Source: JAGRKR01 sp041397725 | GTDB lineage: Bacteria; Pseudomonadota; Alphaproteobacteria; Rhizobiales; Hyphomicrobiaceae | Assembly (NCBI GenBank): GCA_041397725.1 | Contig: JAWKVZ010000012.1 | Span: 1 to 31,215, forward strand | DNA length: 31,215 bases | Direction: 5' to 3' | Part shown: piece by piece, positions 7,853-16,333 of the stretch | Layout of the letters: each line of letters begins with the position of its first letter | Position numbering within the stretch: the stretch's first letter is position 1 | The notes under the pieces: generated by a model | What the model was told of the DNA's origin: nothing | What the model saw: the letters and a program-made list of their open reading frames with translations, nothing else | Databases searched by the model: none | Made by a program: the position numbers and the translations under genes

Positions 7853-8569
7853 TCAGGCCGGCTGCTCGTTGTTCCAGCCCTCGACGTTGTTGAGGTAGTT
7901 GACGCAGGTGTCGACCGTCTCGACATCGGCGAACTTGGCGTCGATGTCGTAGAGGTTCCAGGCGACGGCGCCGGGAACGCGGTCCCCGATGCACTCCCTG
8001 ACGGCGATGGTTCGGAACCCGTCCTGTATGCCGTCGCAGATCGTCGTGCGCACGCAGGCCGTGGCGGTGACGCCGGTGACGAGGATCGTATCGACGCCAC
8101 AGGAGCGCAGATAGCCCGCGAGCGGCGTGCCGGAGAATGACGAGGCCCGCTTCTTCAGCATCACCCACTCGCCCTTGATCGGCGCGATGCGGCTGTCGAT
8201 GGCCCACAGGTGCTCGTCGGTGAGATTGACGGCCTCGACCGGGATCTTGTTGTGCCACTGTCCCATGTCGGTGTGGGGATCGCTGCGGTCGGTGTTCTGG
8301 TAGGCCGTCGTGACGTGCACGACCACGTGGCCGTTGTTGCGCGCGGCCTCGAGCAGCCGCTGCATGCCGGGGATGATCTCGCTGTCCATCTTCTCCATGT
8401 CGCAGGTGAAGGGATTGCCGGGCCGCGTCCAGGCGTTGGCGAGATCGACCGAGATGATGGCCGGCTTCTTGCCGAAGCCAATCCGGCGCTGGAAGCCGCG
8501 CGCCTGATAGATCTTGGTGCTCTCATCGAAGGCCTGTTGCAGCATCGCATCGAGGTTCTCGATGGCCAT
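7853..8569 (-). CDS. Isochorismatase-fold cysteine hydrolase (N-carbamoylsarcosine amidohydrolase-like)
   Basis: A 238-residue cytoplasmic cysteine hydrolase. The family triad is visible: Asp42 in IISVDLANAW, Lys139 or Lys140 in VMLKKRASSF, and nucleophile Cys172 in GVTATACVRTT, where the preceding GVTAT supplies the cis-peptide region. The N-terminal extension (1-34), the VDLANAWT motif and the RASSFSGTPL segment look most like N-carbamoylsarcosine or related amidohydrolases rather than nicotinamidases (from memory). Expected reaction: hydrolysis of an amide or carbamoyl C-N bond. It is convergent with the cytochrome gene and divergent from the livK-type gene, so uptake and hydrolysis of the same compound is plausible. 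AGGGAG precedes the ATG by about 10 nt. The precise substrate is unknown. Confidence 0.88.
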   Translation of the reverse strand: MAIENLDAMLQQAFDESTKIYQARGFQRRIGFGKKPAIISVDLANAWTRPGNPFTCDMEKMDSEIIPGMQRLLEAARNNGHVVVHVTTAYQNTDRSDPHTDMGQWHNKIPVEAVNLTDEHLWAIDSRIAPIKGEWVMLKKRASSFSGTPLAGYLRSCGVDTILVTGVTATACVRTTICDGIQDGFRTIAVRECIGDRVPGAVAWNLYDIDAKFADVETVDTCVNYLNNVEGWNNEQPA

Positions 8570-8970
8570 GGTCGTCGGCTCCCTGTGTCAGGCCGGCCCC
8601 GAGCGGGCCGCCACGCTTCGCTACGGGCTCGGTCCTTCGAAGGCCGATCCGAGCCCAGTCACTAAGGCCTAAGAGATCACTCCGTTCGATGTCGCGCAAT
8701 AGCACTGGAACGCAAGGGCCGGGCGAACGCATATGCGTCGTCGGCGTCTCCGTGGCTGGCATAATGGCACGTTTGACAGATGCACAATTGCGCGTCACCA
8801 TCAATCAAACGACAAATCCTGCGGTCGCCCCATGCTCGGGAATGCTGCAATAGCAGCGGGGACGTGACCGAACGACAAGTGCAAGTCTCTGCCGCGTCCG
8901 TGCGACGCGATGCTGGGTGGTGGCGAATGCGGGAGGCTCTGTCCCGTCAGGCGTAGTCAGGAGGTGTCGA
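8570..8970. other. 401-bp divergent intergenic region, no gene
   Basis: This spacer separates the isochorismatase-fold hydrolase gene from the substrate-binding protein gene and must hold both promoters. It is less GC-rich than the genes around 8680-8830. A perfect TTGACA occurs at 8773-8778, but the sequence 17 nt downstream (CACCAT) is a poor -10, so I do not call a promoter. No convincing short coding frame or RNA gene was seen. Immediately before the ATG at 8971 is CAGGAGGTGTCGA, a near-ideal ribosome site. Confidence 0.5.
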
Positions 8971-10209
8971 ATGAGCGGAATTCTCAAATCGTGGAAAAGA
9001 CCTGGCGTTGCGGCGCTGGTCGGAGCGTTGACGATCGGGGCCGGCTGGGCGGCTGCCGAGAAGGCGCGGGCCGCCGACGGCGAGGTGCCGATCGTGGCCG
9101 TCGTGCCCATGACGGGTCCATACGCCGATACGGGTCCACTGATGGAGCGGGGCGCGCGTCTCGCCATCGAGCATTTCGGCGGCTCGGTCGCCGGCAAGAA
9201 GATCAAGCTGGTCATTCGGGATAGCGAGACGAAATCCGCCATTGCCGCCCGGCGTGTGCAGGAGGCCATCGATACCGAGAAGGCCGCTGCCGTGATCGGT
9301 CCGTGGTCGTCGGGTGTGGCGCTCGCGGTGACCGAGGTCGCCAAGAAGAACAAGGTGGTCTACTGGTTCTCCGGCGGCACCGAGGACATCTCCGGCAAGC
9401 GTTGCCACCGCTATGCCTTCATGTGGGCCGCAGCCGCCTGGACGGCGATGGACGCCAACCTGAAGGTCTTCAAGAAGGCGAACCCGAACGCCAAGACGAT
9501 CTACCTGTTCGTCGTCGACTACGCCTTCGGCTGGACGCTGCAGAAATACGTCGAGCAACTCGCCCCCAAGTACGGTCTCAAGGTGGTCGGCGTCGACCGC
9601 CATCCGCTCGGGCACCGCGAGTACTCGGCCTTCATCACCAAGGCCATGGCCGCCAATCCCGACGCGGTCTACATGATCAACTTCGGCCTTGATGCGATCA
9701 CGGCCGTCCGTCAGCTCTACAACTTCGGCTTCACGCCGAAGAAGCCGGTCGTCATGTCCTGGTCGGCGGGTGTCGAAGAGCTGATCCAGCTCGATGCCAA
9801 GCAGCGCGCCAATCTGATCGTCGGCTCGAACTACTATCCGACCATCGATACACCGGCGAACAAGAAGTTCGTGGCCGACTACACGAAGAAGTATGGCCAG
9901 CCGCCAGGATACGGCCCTGCCGCGACTTACGGTCTCATGACGATGGTTCTCACGGGGATGAAGGCGGCCAACAGCACCGATCCCAAGAAGGTCGTCGAGG
10001 CGCTGGAGAAGTTCAAGGGCGAGACCTTCATCGGCCCGACGACCATCGATGCGCGGACGCACCAGACCGTGCGGCCCTACTTCGTCCTGAAGACCAAGCC
10101 GGCCGACAAGATGAAGGACAAGTTCGACTTCGCCGAGATCGTCGACGTTAGCTCGACGCCGCAGCCGGCGGATCTCAACGAATGCAAGAAGGGCGTGGGC
10201 GCGTTCTGA
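8971..10209 (+). CDS. ABC transporter periplasmic substrate-binding protein (branched-chain amino acid/amide type)
   Basis: A 412-residue periplasmic binding protein of the LivK / Peripla_BP_6 class that delivers a ligand to the permease encoded downstream. A signal peptide (KSWKRPGVAALVGALTIGAG) ends near ARA-AD (about residue 34). The mature protein starts IVAVVPMTGPYADTG, the usual first strand and ligand loop, and continues with VIGPWSSGVALAVTEVA and YTKKYGQPPGYGPAATYGL. The annotated start follows CAGGAGGT; an ATG 18 codons upstream has neither ribosome site nor signal-like sequence. It is the first gene of livK-H-M-G-F plus amidase. The 131-nt gap before the permease holds two strong inverted repeats. 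The hydrolase and amidase neighbours make an amide or ureide ligand more likely than leucine; this is inference. Confidence 0.93.
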   Translation: MSGILKSWKRPGVAALVGALTIGAGWAAAEKARAADGEVPIVAVVPMTGPYADTGPLMERGARLAIEHFGGSVAGKKIKLVIRDSETKSAIAARRVQEAIDTEKAAAVIGPWSSGVALAVTEVAKKNKVVYWFSGGTEDISGKRCHRYAFMWAAAAWTAMDANLKVFKKANPNAKTIYLFVVDYAFGWTLQKYVEQLAPKYGLKVVGVDRHPLGHREYSAFITKAMAANPDAVYMINFGLDAITAVRQLYNFGFTPKKPVVMSWSAGVEELIQLDAKQRANLIVGSNYYPTIDTPANKKFVADYTKKYGQPPGYGPAATYGLMTMVLTGMKAANSTDPKKVVEALEKFKGETFIGPTTIDARTHQTVRPYFVLKTKPADKMKDKFDFAEIVDVSSTPQPADLNECKKGVGAF

Positions 10210-10231
10210 GCCATACCTGACGGGAGTGCCT

Positions 10232-10253
10232 CGGCTCCGCGACCTTGGAGCCG
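10232..10253. terminator. Hairpin (7-bp stem, 8-nt loop) after the binding-protein gene
   Basis: CGGCTCC at 10232-10238 pairs perfectly with GGAGCCG at 10247-10253 around the loop GCGACCTT. It begins 23 nt after the livK-type stop codon. No T-run follows, so it is more likely a transcript-stabilising or attenuating structure than a strong intrinsic terminator. Confidence 0.45.
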
Positions 10254-10274
10254 GGGCGGTCCCCTGCCGTTGCG

Positions 10275-10311
10275 ATGACGGTCGGCCCCGAGGGGGGCGA
10301 CCGACCGTCAT
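10275..10311. terminator. Hairpin (11-bp perfect stem) between livK-type and livH-type genes
   Basis: ATGACGGTCGG at 10275-10285 is the exact inverse complement of CCGACCGTCAT at 10301-10311, with a 15-nt G-rich loop, followed by TCTCCTCC. It ends 29 nt before the permease start. Such a structure between a binding-protein gene and its permease genes commonly protects the upstream mRNA or partly terminates transcription, giving an excess of binding protein. The role is inferred; the pairing is seen directly. Confidence 0.6.
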
Positions 10312-10340
10312 TCTCCTCCAAGCCCTCTTGCCGGTCGAAG

Positions 10341-11231
10341 ATGAACACCTTCCTCATCGCGAGCCAACTGCTCAATGGCCTTGCCACGGGTATGCTCTAC
10401 GCCCTCATGGGCGTCGGCCTGACGCTCGTGCTCGGTATGCTCAACATTCCCAATTTCGCGCACGGTGTGCTTTACGCCTTCGGGGCCTATTTCACCTATG
10501 CCATCGTCAAGCTGACGACGGGAACGGCGATCGCGAGCGTGATCAATCCGTTTTTCATCGGCGTCTTGTTCGCTCCCTTCCTGGTGGTGCTGATTGGTTT
10601 CGTCATCGAGCATATCGGCATTCAACGCCTCTACGCCGCCCACCACGATTATCAGCTCCTGTTTCTGTTCGCGGTCGCACTGATCCTTCAGGAGCTCATC
10701 ATTATCATCTGGGGTCCTGTCGGCTTCTCCGTGCTGGCGCCGCCGAGCCTGTCCGGCGTGGTCAATCTCGGGTTTGTGGTCTACCCGATGTACCGGCTGA
10801 CGCTGATCGTGGTGACGACGGTGGTGGTGCTCGTGCTCTGGCTGTTCCTGACGCGTACGAATGTCGGCGCGACGGTACGTGCGGGTATCGAGAACCGCGA
10901 GATGGTCTCCGTGCTCGGCATCAACATCAATCTCATCTACCTGCTGACGTTCGGCCTGGGCGCCTACCTCGCCGGGCTGGCCGGAGCCCTCGCCACTCCG
11001 ATCCTCGGGCTGACGCCGTCGATGGGCGCCGATATCCTGCCCATCTGTTTCGTGGTGGTGGTTGTCGCCGGCCTCGGCAGCATCGTCGGCGCCATCGTCT
11101 CCGGCATCATGATCGGCATCGTGCAGAGCCTGACGTCGATCTGGTGGCCAGAGGCCTCGAATGTCGCCATCTACATCATGATGGGGCTCATGATCATCTT
11201 GCGCCCGCAAGGGCTGTTCGGGAGCCGGTGA
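10341..11231 (+). CDS. Branched-chain amino acid-type ABC transporter permease (LivH-like)
   Basis: A 296-residue inner-membrane permease subunit. It shows the LivH opening NTFLIASQLLNGLATGMLYALMGVGLTLVLGMLNIPNFAHG, where GxxxALxAxGLxLxxGxxxxxNxAHG is the family signature, and about eight hydrophobic segments. Near residues 215-260 are the conserved GLGAYLAGLAGAL and VVVVAGLGSIVGA, the latter next to the ATPase-coupling region. The ATG at 10341 begins the first membrane helix; the frame is open upstream but encodes hydrophilic, non-conserved sequence overlapping a hairpin. The ribosome site is weak (GTCGAAG). The stop is 1 nt before the LivM-like start, indicating tight coupling. It forms the channel with the next gene product. 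Confidence 0.94.
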   Translation: MNTFLIASQLLNGLATGMLYALMGVGLTLVLGMLNIPNFAHGVLYAFGAYFTYAIVKLTTGTAIASVINPFFIGVLFAPFLVVLIGFVIEHIGIQRLYAAHHDYQLLFLFAVALILQELIIIIWGPVGFSVLAPPSLSGVVNLGFVVYPMYRLTLIVVTTVVVLVLWLFLTRTNVGATVRAGIENREMVSVLGININLIYLLTFGLGAYLAGLAGALATPILGLTPSMGADILPICFVVVVVAGLGSIVGAIVSGIMIGIVQSLTSIWWPEASNVAIYIMMGLMIILRPQGLFGSR

Positions 11232-11232
11232 C

Positions 11233-12186
11233 ATGAGAACACCCCTCTTCAACTGGCCGACCCTTCTTTTCCTCGCCGTCGCGATCGTGGCGCTGCCGTT
11301 CCTGCAACGGCCCGTGGTGGCGGCGGAAATCCTGACCCTCGGCCTCGCCGCCGTGGCCCTAAACCTGCTCGTCGGCTACACCGGCATGCTGTCGTTCGGC
11401 CATGCCATGTTCTTCGGGATCGCGGCCTACGCGACTGGAATTCTCGTCGCCAAGCTCGGCTGGTCCGGGTTCATCGCCATCCCCGTGGCGGTCCTCGTCA
11501 ACGGCGTCATCGCCTGGCTGGTGGGGCTCATCTGCGTGCGCCGCACCGGGCTCTACTTCATCATGATCACGTTCGCGTTCAACCAGATGTTCTATTTCAT
11601 CGCCTACTCGTGGACGACGATGACGGGCGGTGAGGATGGGCTGCCGGACATCAAGCGTCCGCTCCTGGTCGAGCCACAGTGGGCCTATTACGCGTTCGTT
11701 GCGCTGGTGTTCCTGGTGTCGCTGGTGATCCTGAAGAAGGTGGTCGACAGTCCGACGGGGCGCATCCTCCAGGCCATTCGCGACAATCCGGAGCGCGCAG
11801 CGGCGACCGGCCACGACGTCTCACGATACAAGCTGATCGCCTTCGTCATCAGCGGCACCTTCACGGGCGTCGCCGGATCGCTCTATGCCTTTGCGCACCA
11901 GATCATGCCGGTCGACCGCATCCACTGGCTGTTCTCCGGCGACCTCGTGTTCATGACGCTGCTCGGCGGCTCAGGGAGCTTCATCGGGCCGGTCATCGGC
12001 GCCGCCTTCTACACGTGGCTGCAGGATACCGTCTCGCTCTTCTGGCCGCGCTGGCCGCTGGTGCTCGGCGTCGTGTTCGCACTGGTGGTGCTGTTCTTCC
12101 GTGGCGGTGTGGCCGGCCTCGTCGAGACGGTCTATCGCAAGCTCTTCGACAAGGCTCCGGCCAAGCAGGTGGCGACGACGACATGA
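11233..12186 (+). CDS. Branched-chain amino acid-type ABC transporter permease (LivM-like)
   Basis: A 317-residue polytopic inner-membrane protein pairing with the LivH-like subunit. Family marks include LNLLVGYTGMLSFGHAMFFGIAAYATG (about residues 42-68), the loop ILQAIRDNPERAAATGHDVSRYKL (about 180-203), which contacts the ATPase, and FMTLLGGSGSFIGPVIGAAFY (about 240-260). Around nine hydrophobic segments fit the family. It starts one base after the upstream stop (GGGAGCCGGTGAC before ATG), and its own TGA overlaps the LivG-like ATG in an ATGA, so translation is coupled. Confidence 0.94.
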   Translation: MRTPLFNWPTLLFLAVAIVALPFLQRPVVAAEILTLGLAAVALNLLVGYTGMLSFGHAMFFGIAAYATGILVAKLGWSGFIAIPVAVLVNGVIAWLVGLICVRRTGLYFIMITFAFNQMFYFIAYSWTTMTGGEDGLPDIKRPLLVEPQWAYYAFVALVFLVSLVILKKVVDSPTGRILQAIRDNPERAAATGHDVSRYKLIAFVISGTFTGVAGSLYAFAHQIMPVDRIHWLFSGDLVFMTLLGGSGSFIGPVIGAAFYTWLQDTVSLFWPRWPLVLGVVFALVVLFFRGGVAGLVETVYRKLFDKAPAKQVATTT

Positions 12187-12928
12187 CTGCGATCCTGCGC
12201 TGTATCGACGTCTCCAAGCACTTCGGCGCCGTAAAGGCGGTCAGCAACGTCTCGTTCGACGTCGAGAAGGGGGCGCTGCATTCCGTGATCGGGCCGAACG
12301 GCGCCGGCAAGACGACGCTGTTCAACTGCATCACGAGCGAGCTCGCCCCCTCGGGTGGCGAGGTGACGTTCGAGGGCACGCGCATCTCCGGGCGCAAGCC
12401 TCATGAACTGCCGCCGCTCGGCATTGCGCGCTCCTTCCAGCGCACGAGCGTGTTCTCCAACCTGACCGTTGCCCAGAACGTCTGGGTCTCTGCCTTCCCG
12501 GCCCAGATCGGCACGAAGGTGGAGCTGCTGCGTCATGCCGACTCGCATCCCGAGGTCGCCGACGCCATCCAGACCGCGCTCGCCGAAGTCGGGCTCGCCC
12601 GCTATGCCGATCAACCCGCGACCGAGCTCGCCCACGGCGATCAGCGGCTGCTCGATTTCGCCATCGCGCTCGCGCCGCGGCCGCGACTTCTGCTGCTCGA
12701 CGAGCCGACGGCGGGGCTGTCGCGCTCCGACACCCAGCGCGTGATGAACCTCATCGAAGGGCTCAAGGGGCGCTACACCCTGGTGCTCATCGAGCACAAA
12801 ATGGACGTGGTGATGAAGATCTCGGACCGCATCACGGTGATGTACTTCGGCGAGGTGCTGAGCGAGGGAACGCCCGATCAGATCCGCGCCGACGCCAAGG
12901 TGCGCGAGGCCTACCTCGGGAGGCGGGC

Positions 12929-12932
<4 letters not shown>
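12183..12932 (+). CDS. ABC transporter ATP-binding protein (LivG-like)
   Basis: A 249-residue ATPase subunit. Walker A is GPNGAGKTT (about residues 38-46), the Q-loop region is ARSFQRTSVFSNLTV, Walker B is LLLLDEPTAGLS, and the switch His is in LIEHKMDVVM. The signature loop reads LAHGDQR instead of the LSGGQ of most ABC proteins; LivG proteins normally carry a divergent form here, so this is expected. Its C-terminal LivG-type tail ends VREAYLGRRA. It overlaps livM by 4 nt upstream and livF by 4 nt downstream (ATGA both times). It powers import of the ligand with the LivF-like partner. Confidence 0.95.
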
Positions 12933-13624
<692 letters not shown>

Positions 13625-13670
13625 CGCCCGCCCGCCCGACGATGCCGTGGCGAACGCTGGAGGAACCTGA

Positions 13671-15011
13671 ATGAGCAGCACCACCGCGCGCGGACGGGGC
13701 TATGCCGCCGATCCCGGACGCCTTGCGGAGATGTCACGCGAGATCGCCGAGGGACGCCTGTCCCCTGTCGCGCTGCTGGAGCGCTATCTCGCCCGCATCG
13801 ACGAGGTGGAGGTGGCGGTCAAGGCGTGGCGCGAGATCGATCGCGAGGGCGCCCGCAAAGTGGCGGAGACGCGCGCCAGGGAGGCCAAGGCTGGGCGCAT
13901 TCGCGGTGTGCTCCACGGCATTCCCGTCGGCGTCAAGGACATCATCGACGTCGAGGGGCTGCCGAGCCGCTGCAACAGCCGCTCGCGCGAGAACGCGCCG
14001 CCGGCCAGCGCCGATGCCGAGGTGGTCCTGGCGCTGAAAACCCAGGGCGCGATCATGCTCGGCAAGCTCAATACGACGGAGTTCGCCTACTTCGATCCCT
14101 CTCCCGCCGGAAATCCCTGGAACCCCGCGCACACGCCGGGTGGCTCGTCCAGCGGCTCCGGCGCGGCGGTTGGTGCCGGCACCGTACCTGTGGCGCTGGG
14201 CACGCAGACGATGGCGTCGGTCAACCGGCCGGCCGCCTATTGCGGTGTTTCCGCCTTCAAGCCGAGCACGCGCTCCATGTCGGGTTTCGGCGTGGCGCCG
14301 CTGGCCGCCTCCTACGACACTGTCGGCTTCTACGGCGGGCGCGTGGACGATGCCGTCACGGCCTTCGAGGCGGCGGCGCCACGCTTCCTCCGGCTCAAGA
14401 TCGGCCACACCAGCACCTATCCGCTCAAGGTCGTGCTGATCGACGATCCGCTGATCACCGATATGGCGCCGGACATGGCGGCAGCCTATCGCGGCATGGC
14501 CGAGGCAATCGCCAAGGCCGGACACAGCGTCGAGACGCGATCGTCGGGCGTGTCGTTCGAGCGCGTCCGTGAGCTGCACCGCTCGACGATGGTGTACGAG
14601 GCGGGGCGGGCGCACCGCGACTTCATCGATCTGCCGCCAGGGCAGATCGGCACGCGCTTGCTCGAGGCGATCCGGGAGGGATTGGCGATCCCGCCCGAGC
14701 GCTATCTCGACGAGCGCGGTGAGCTCGATGCCATGCGCCGTCAGTTCTTCCCGGCCCACCGGGATGCGCACGTCTTCCTGTGGCCGGCAGCGCCCGGCGC
14801 GGCGCCGGCCGGTCTCGCCTCGACGGGCGATCCGCGCTACATCGCGCCCTGGACCATGCTGGGTGGCCCCATCGTCACCATTCCCGCCGGGCTCGGGGCC
14901 GACGGATTGCCGCTCGGCTGCATCCTGAGCGCGCGGCCGGGAGCGGACGCAGAGATGTGCGACTGGGCCCGCCGCATCGCCGGCGTGGCTGAGGTCAGCC
15001 CCTTCGCCTGA
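13671..15011 (+). CDS. Amidase-signature family hydrolase
   Basis: A 446-residue amidase-signature enzyme that should hydrolyse a C-N amide bond in the cytoplasm. The Ser-cisSer-Lys triad is Lys89 in GIPVGVKDII, Ser159 in TPGGSSSGSGAAV and Ser183 in GTQTMASVNRPA; the 24-residue distance between the serines is the family standard. The usual GTxTGGS before the nucleophile is GTQTMAS, so Met-Ala replaces Gly-Gly next to the oxyanion hole. Length and the C-terminal WTMLGGPIVTIPAG motif fit allophanate hydrolase, mandelamide hydrolase and AtzE/AtzF-like relatives. It follows a complete Liv-type importer by 47 nt, so the imported compound is probably its substrate or yields it. It is convergent with the acyl-CoA dehydrogenase gene. 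Confidence 0.92.
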   Translation: MSSTTARGRGYAADPGRLAEMSREIAEGRLSPVALLERYLARIDEVEVAVKAWREIDREGARKVAETRAREAKAGRIRGVLHGIPVGVKDIIDVEGLPSRCNSRSRENAPPASADAEVVLALKTQGAIMLGKLNTTEFAYFDPSPAGNPWNPAHTPGGSSSGSGAAVGAGTVPVALGTQTMASVNRPAAYCGVSAFKPSTRSMSGFGVAPLAASYDTVGFYGGRVDDAVTAFEAAAPRFLRLKIGHTSTYPLKVVLIDDPLITDMAPDMAAAYRGMAEAIAKAGHSVETRSSGVSFERVRELHRSTMVYEAGRAHRDFIDLPPGQIGTRLLEAIREGLAIPPERYLDERGELDAMRRQFFPAHRDAHVFLWPAAPGAAPAGLASTGDPRYIAPWTMLGGPIVTIPAGLGADGLPLGCILSARPGADAEMCDWARRIAGVAEVSPFA

Positions 15012-15035
15012 GCCCGCGCACTCGCGCGCGACGCC

Positions 15036-16217
15036 TCAGGCCTTGCGGGCGCGGGCGCGCCGATAGGTCAGCCGCCGCGCGATGGCCCAGCGATGCACCT
15101 CGGATGGTCCATCGTAGACGCGGAAGGCCCGGATCTCGCGGAAGAAGCGCTCGACCACGGTGTCGGTCGAAACGCCCGTGCCGCCGAGGATCTGCAGGGA
15201 GCGATCCGCCACGCGGAAGAGCGCCTCCGAGCAGAATACCTTGGCGAGGCCCGATTCCATGTTCGCCTTGTCGCCGGTATCGAGCAGCCAGGCGCACTGC
15301 AGGATCGAGAGTCGCGCCAGATTGAGCTCCATCTCGTTGTCGGCGATCATGAAGCCGACGCCCTCGTGCTCGTGGAGCGGCTTGCCGAAGGCCGTGCGGT
15401 CGAGCGCGTAGTCGAGCGCGATGTCGTGGCACCGGCGCGCCGCACCGAGCCAGCGCATGCAATGGGTGAGGCGGGCCGGGACGAGGCGGACCTGGGCGTA
15501 TTGGAATCCCTTGCCGACCTCGCCGAGCACCGCGCTTGCGGGCAGGCGCACGCCGTCGAGGCGGACCTCGGCGTGTCCACCGGCAAAGCCCTCCGCCATG
15601 GTGCCGACCTCGCGCACGAGCGTGATGCCCGCCGTGTCCGGCTCGCAGAGGAACATGGTGGCGCCGTCCTCGTCGGCCATCCTGGCCATGATGATGTAGA
15701 GGCCGGCCCCGTGAGCGCCGGTGATCAGCCACTTGTGGCCGTCGATGACGAAATGATTGCCGTCCCGGCGCGCCGTGGTCTTCAGCAGGCCCGGATCGGC
15801 GCCTGCGCCAGGCGCGGGCTCGGTCATCAGGAAGGACGAACGGATTTCCCCCGAGGTCAGCCGGGCGAGCCAGCGGGCTTTCTGCTCCTCGCTGGCGATC
15901 TCCTCGAGCATGTGCATGTTGGCCTCGTCAGGGGCCGAGAGATGCATGGCGAGCGGCCCGAGGAAGGAGTATCCGGCCTCCTCGAAGACGGCGGCGCGGC
16001 CGACGTGGCTGAGCCCGAGCCCGCCCCACGCGGTGCCGACCTGCGGGGCCAGCAGTCCGCGCGCGGCGGCGCGGGCGTTGAGCTCGCGGCGGAAGGCGTC
16101 GCTGATGTGGCCGGCGGCGCGGGGATCGCGCTCGAGCGGCAGCAGCTCCTCGCGCACGAAGGCGGCCGTCCGGGCCTTCAGGTCTTGCAAGTCGGCGGGC
16201 AGCGACAGATCGATCAT
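15036..16217 (-). CDS. Acyl-CoA dehydrogenase family protein (ACAD10/11-like)
   Basis: A 393-residue FAD enzyme that should introduce a 2,3-double bond into an acyl-CoA. All three domains are present: an N-terminal helical part, the FAD/substrate strand FLMTEPAPGAGADPG (129-143) with HKWLITGA after it, and the C-terminal helical domain ending RVYDGPSEVHRW. In classical acyl-CoA dehydrogenases this last motif is (I/V)YEGT with a catalytic Glu; here Asp369 occupies the place, as in the ACAD10/11 group (DGPDEVH). The start at 16217 (MIDLSL) has AAAGGA 10 nt upstream; an ATG three codons earlier (16226) lies almost on top of that site and is less likely. It is divergent from an alpha/beta hydrolase gene. 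Confidence 0.93.
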   Translation of the reverse strand: MIDLSLPADLQDLKARTAAFVREELLPLERDPRAAGHISDAFRRELNARAAARGLLAPQVGTAWGGLGLSHVGRAAVFEEAGYSFLGPLAMHLSAPDEANMHMLEEIASEEQKARWLARLTSGEIRSSFLMTEPAPGAGADPGLLKTTARRDGNHFVIDGHKWLITGAHGAGLYIIMARMADEDGATMFLCEPDTAGITLVREVGTMAEGFAGGHAEVRLDGVRLPASAVLGEVGKGFQYAQVRLVPARLTHCMRWLGAARRCHDIALDYALDRTAFGKPLHEHEGVGFMIADNEMELNLARLSILQCAWLLDTGDKANMESGLAKVFCSEALFRVADRSLQILGGTGVSTDTVVERFFREIRAFRVYDGPSEVHRWAIARRLTYRRARARKA

Positions 16218-16333
16218 CGGCGTCATATCCTTTCGGGGCTCGACATTCCCCCGTCATTGGGGACAGTGGAGGGGCTGGCGAGCGGCGGACCCGCACCAGA
16301 ATGCGCGACGAATGGCAAAGTGAGAAGTGGCGG

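Noticed and set aside
8751..8800. Possible sigma-54 or sigma-70 promoter before the livK-type gene
   Set aside because: TGGCAC lacks a GC pair at the required distance for sigma-54, and the TTGACA at 8773 has no acceptable -10 element.
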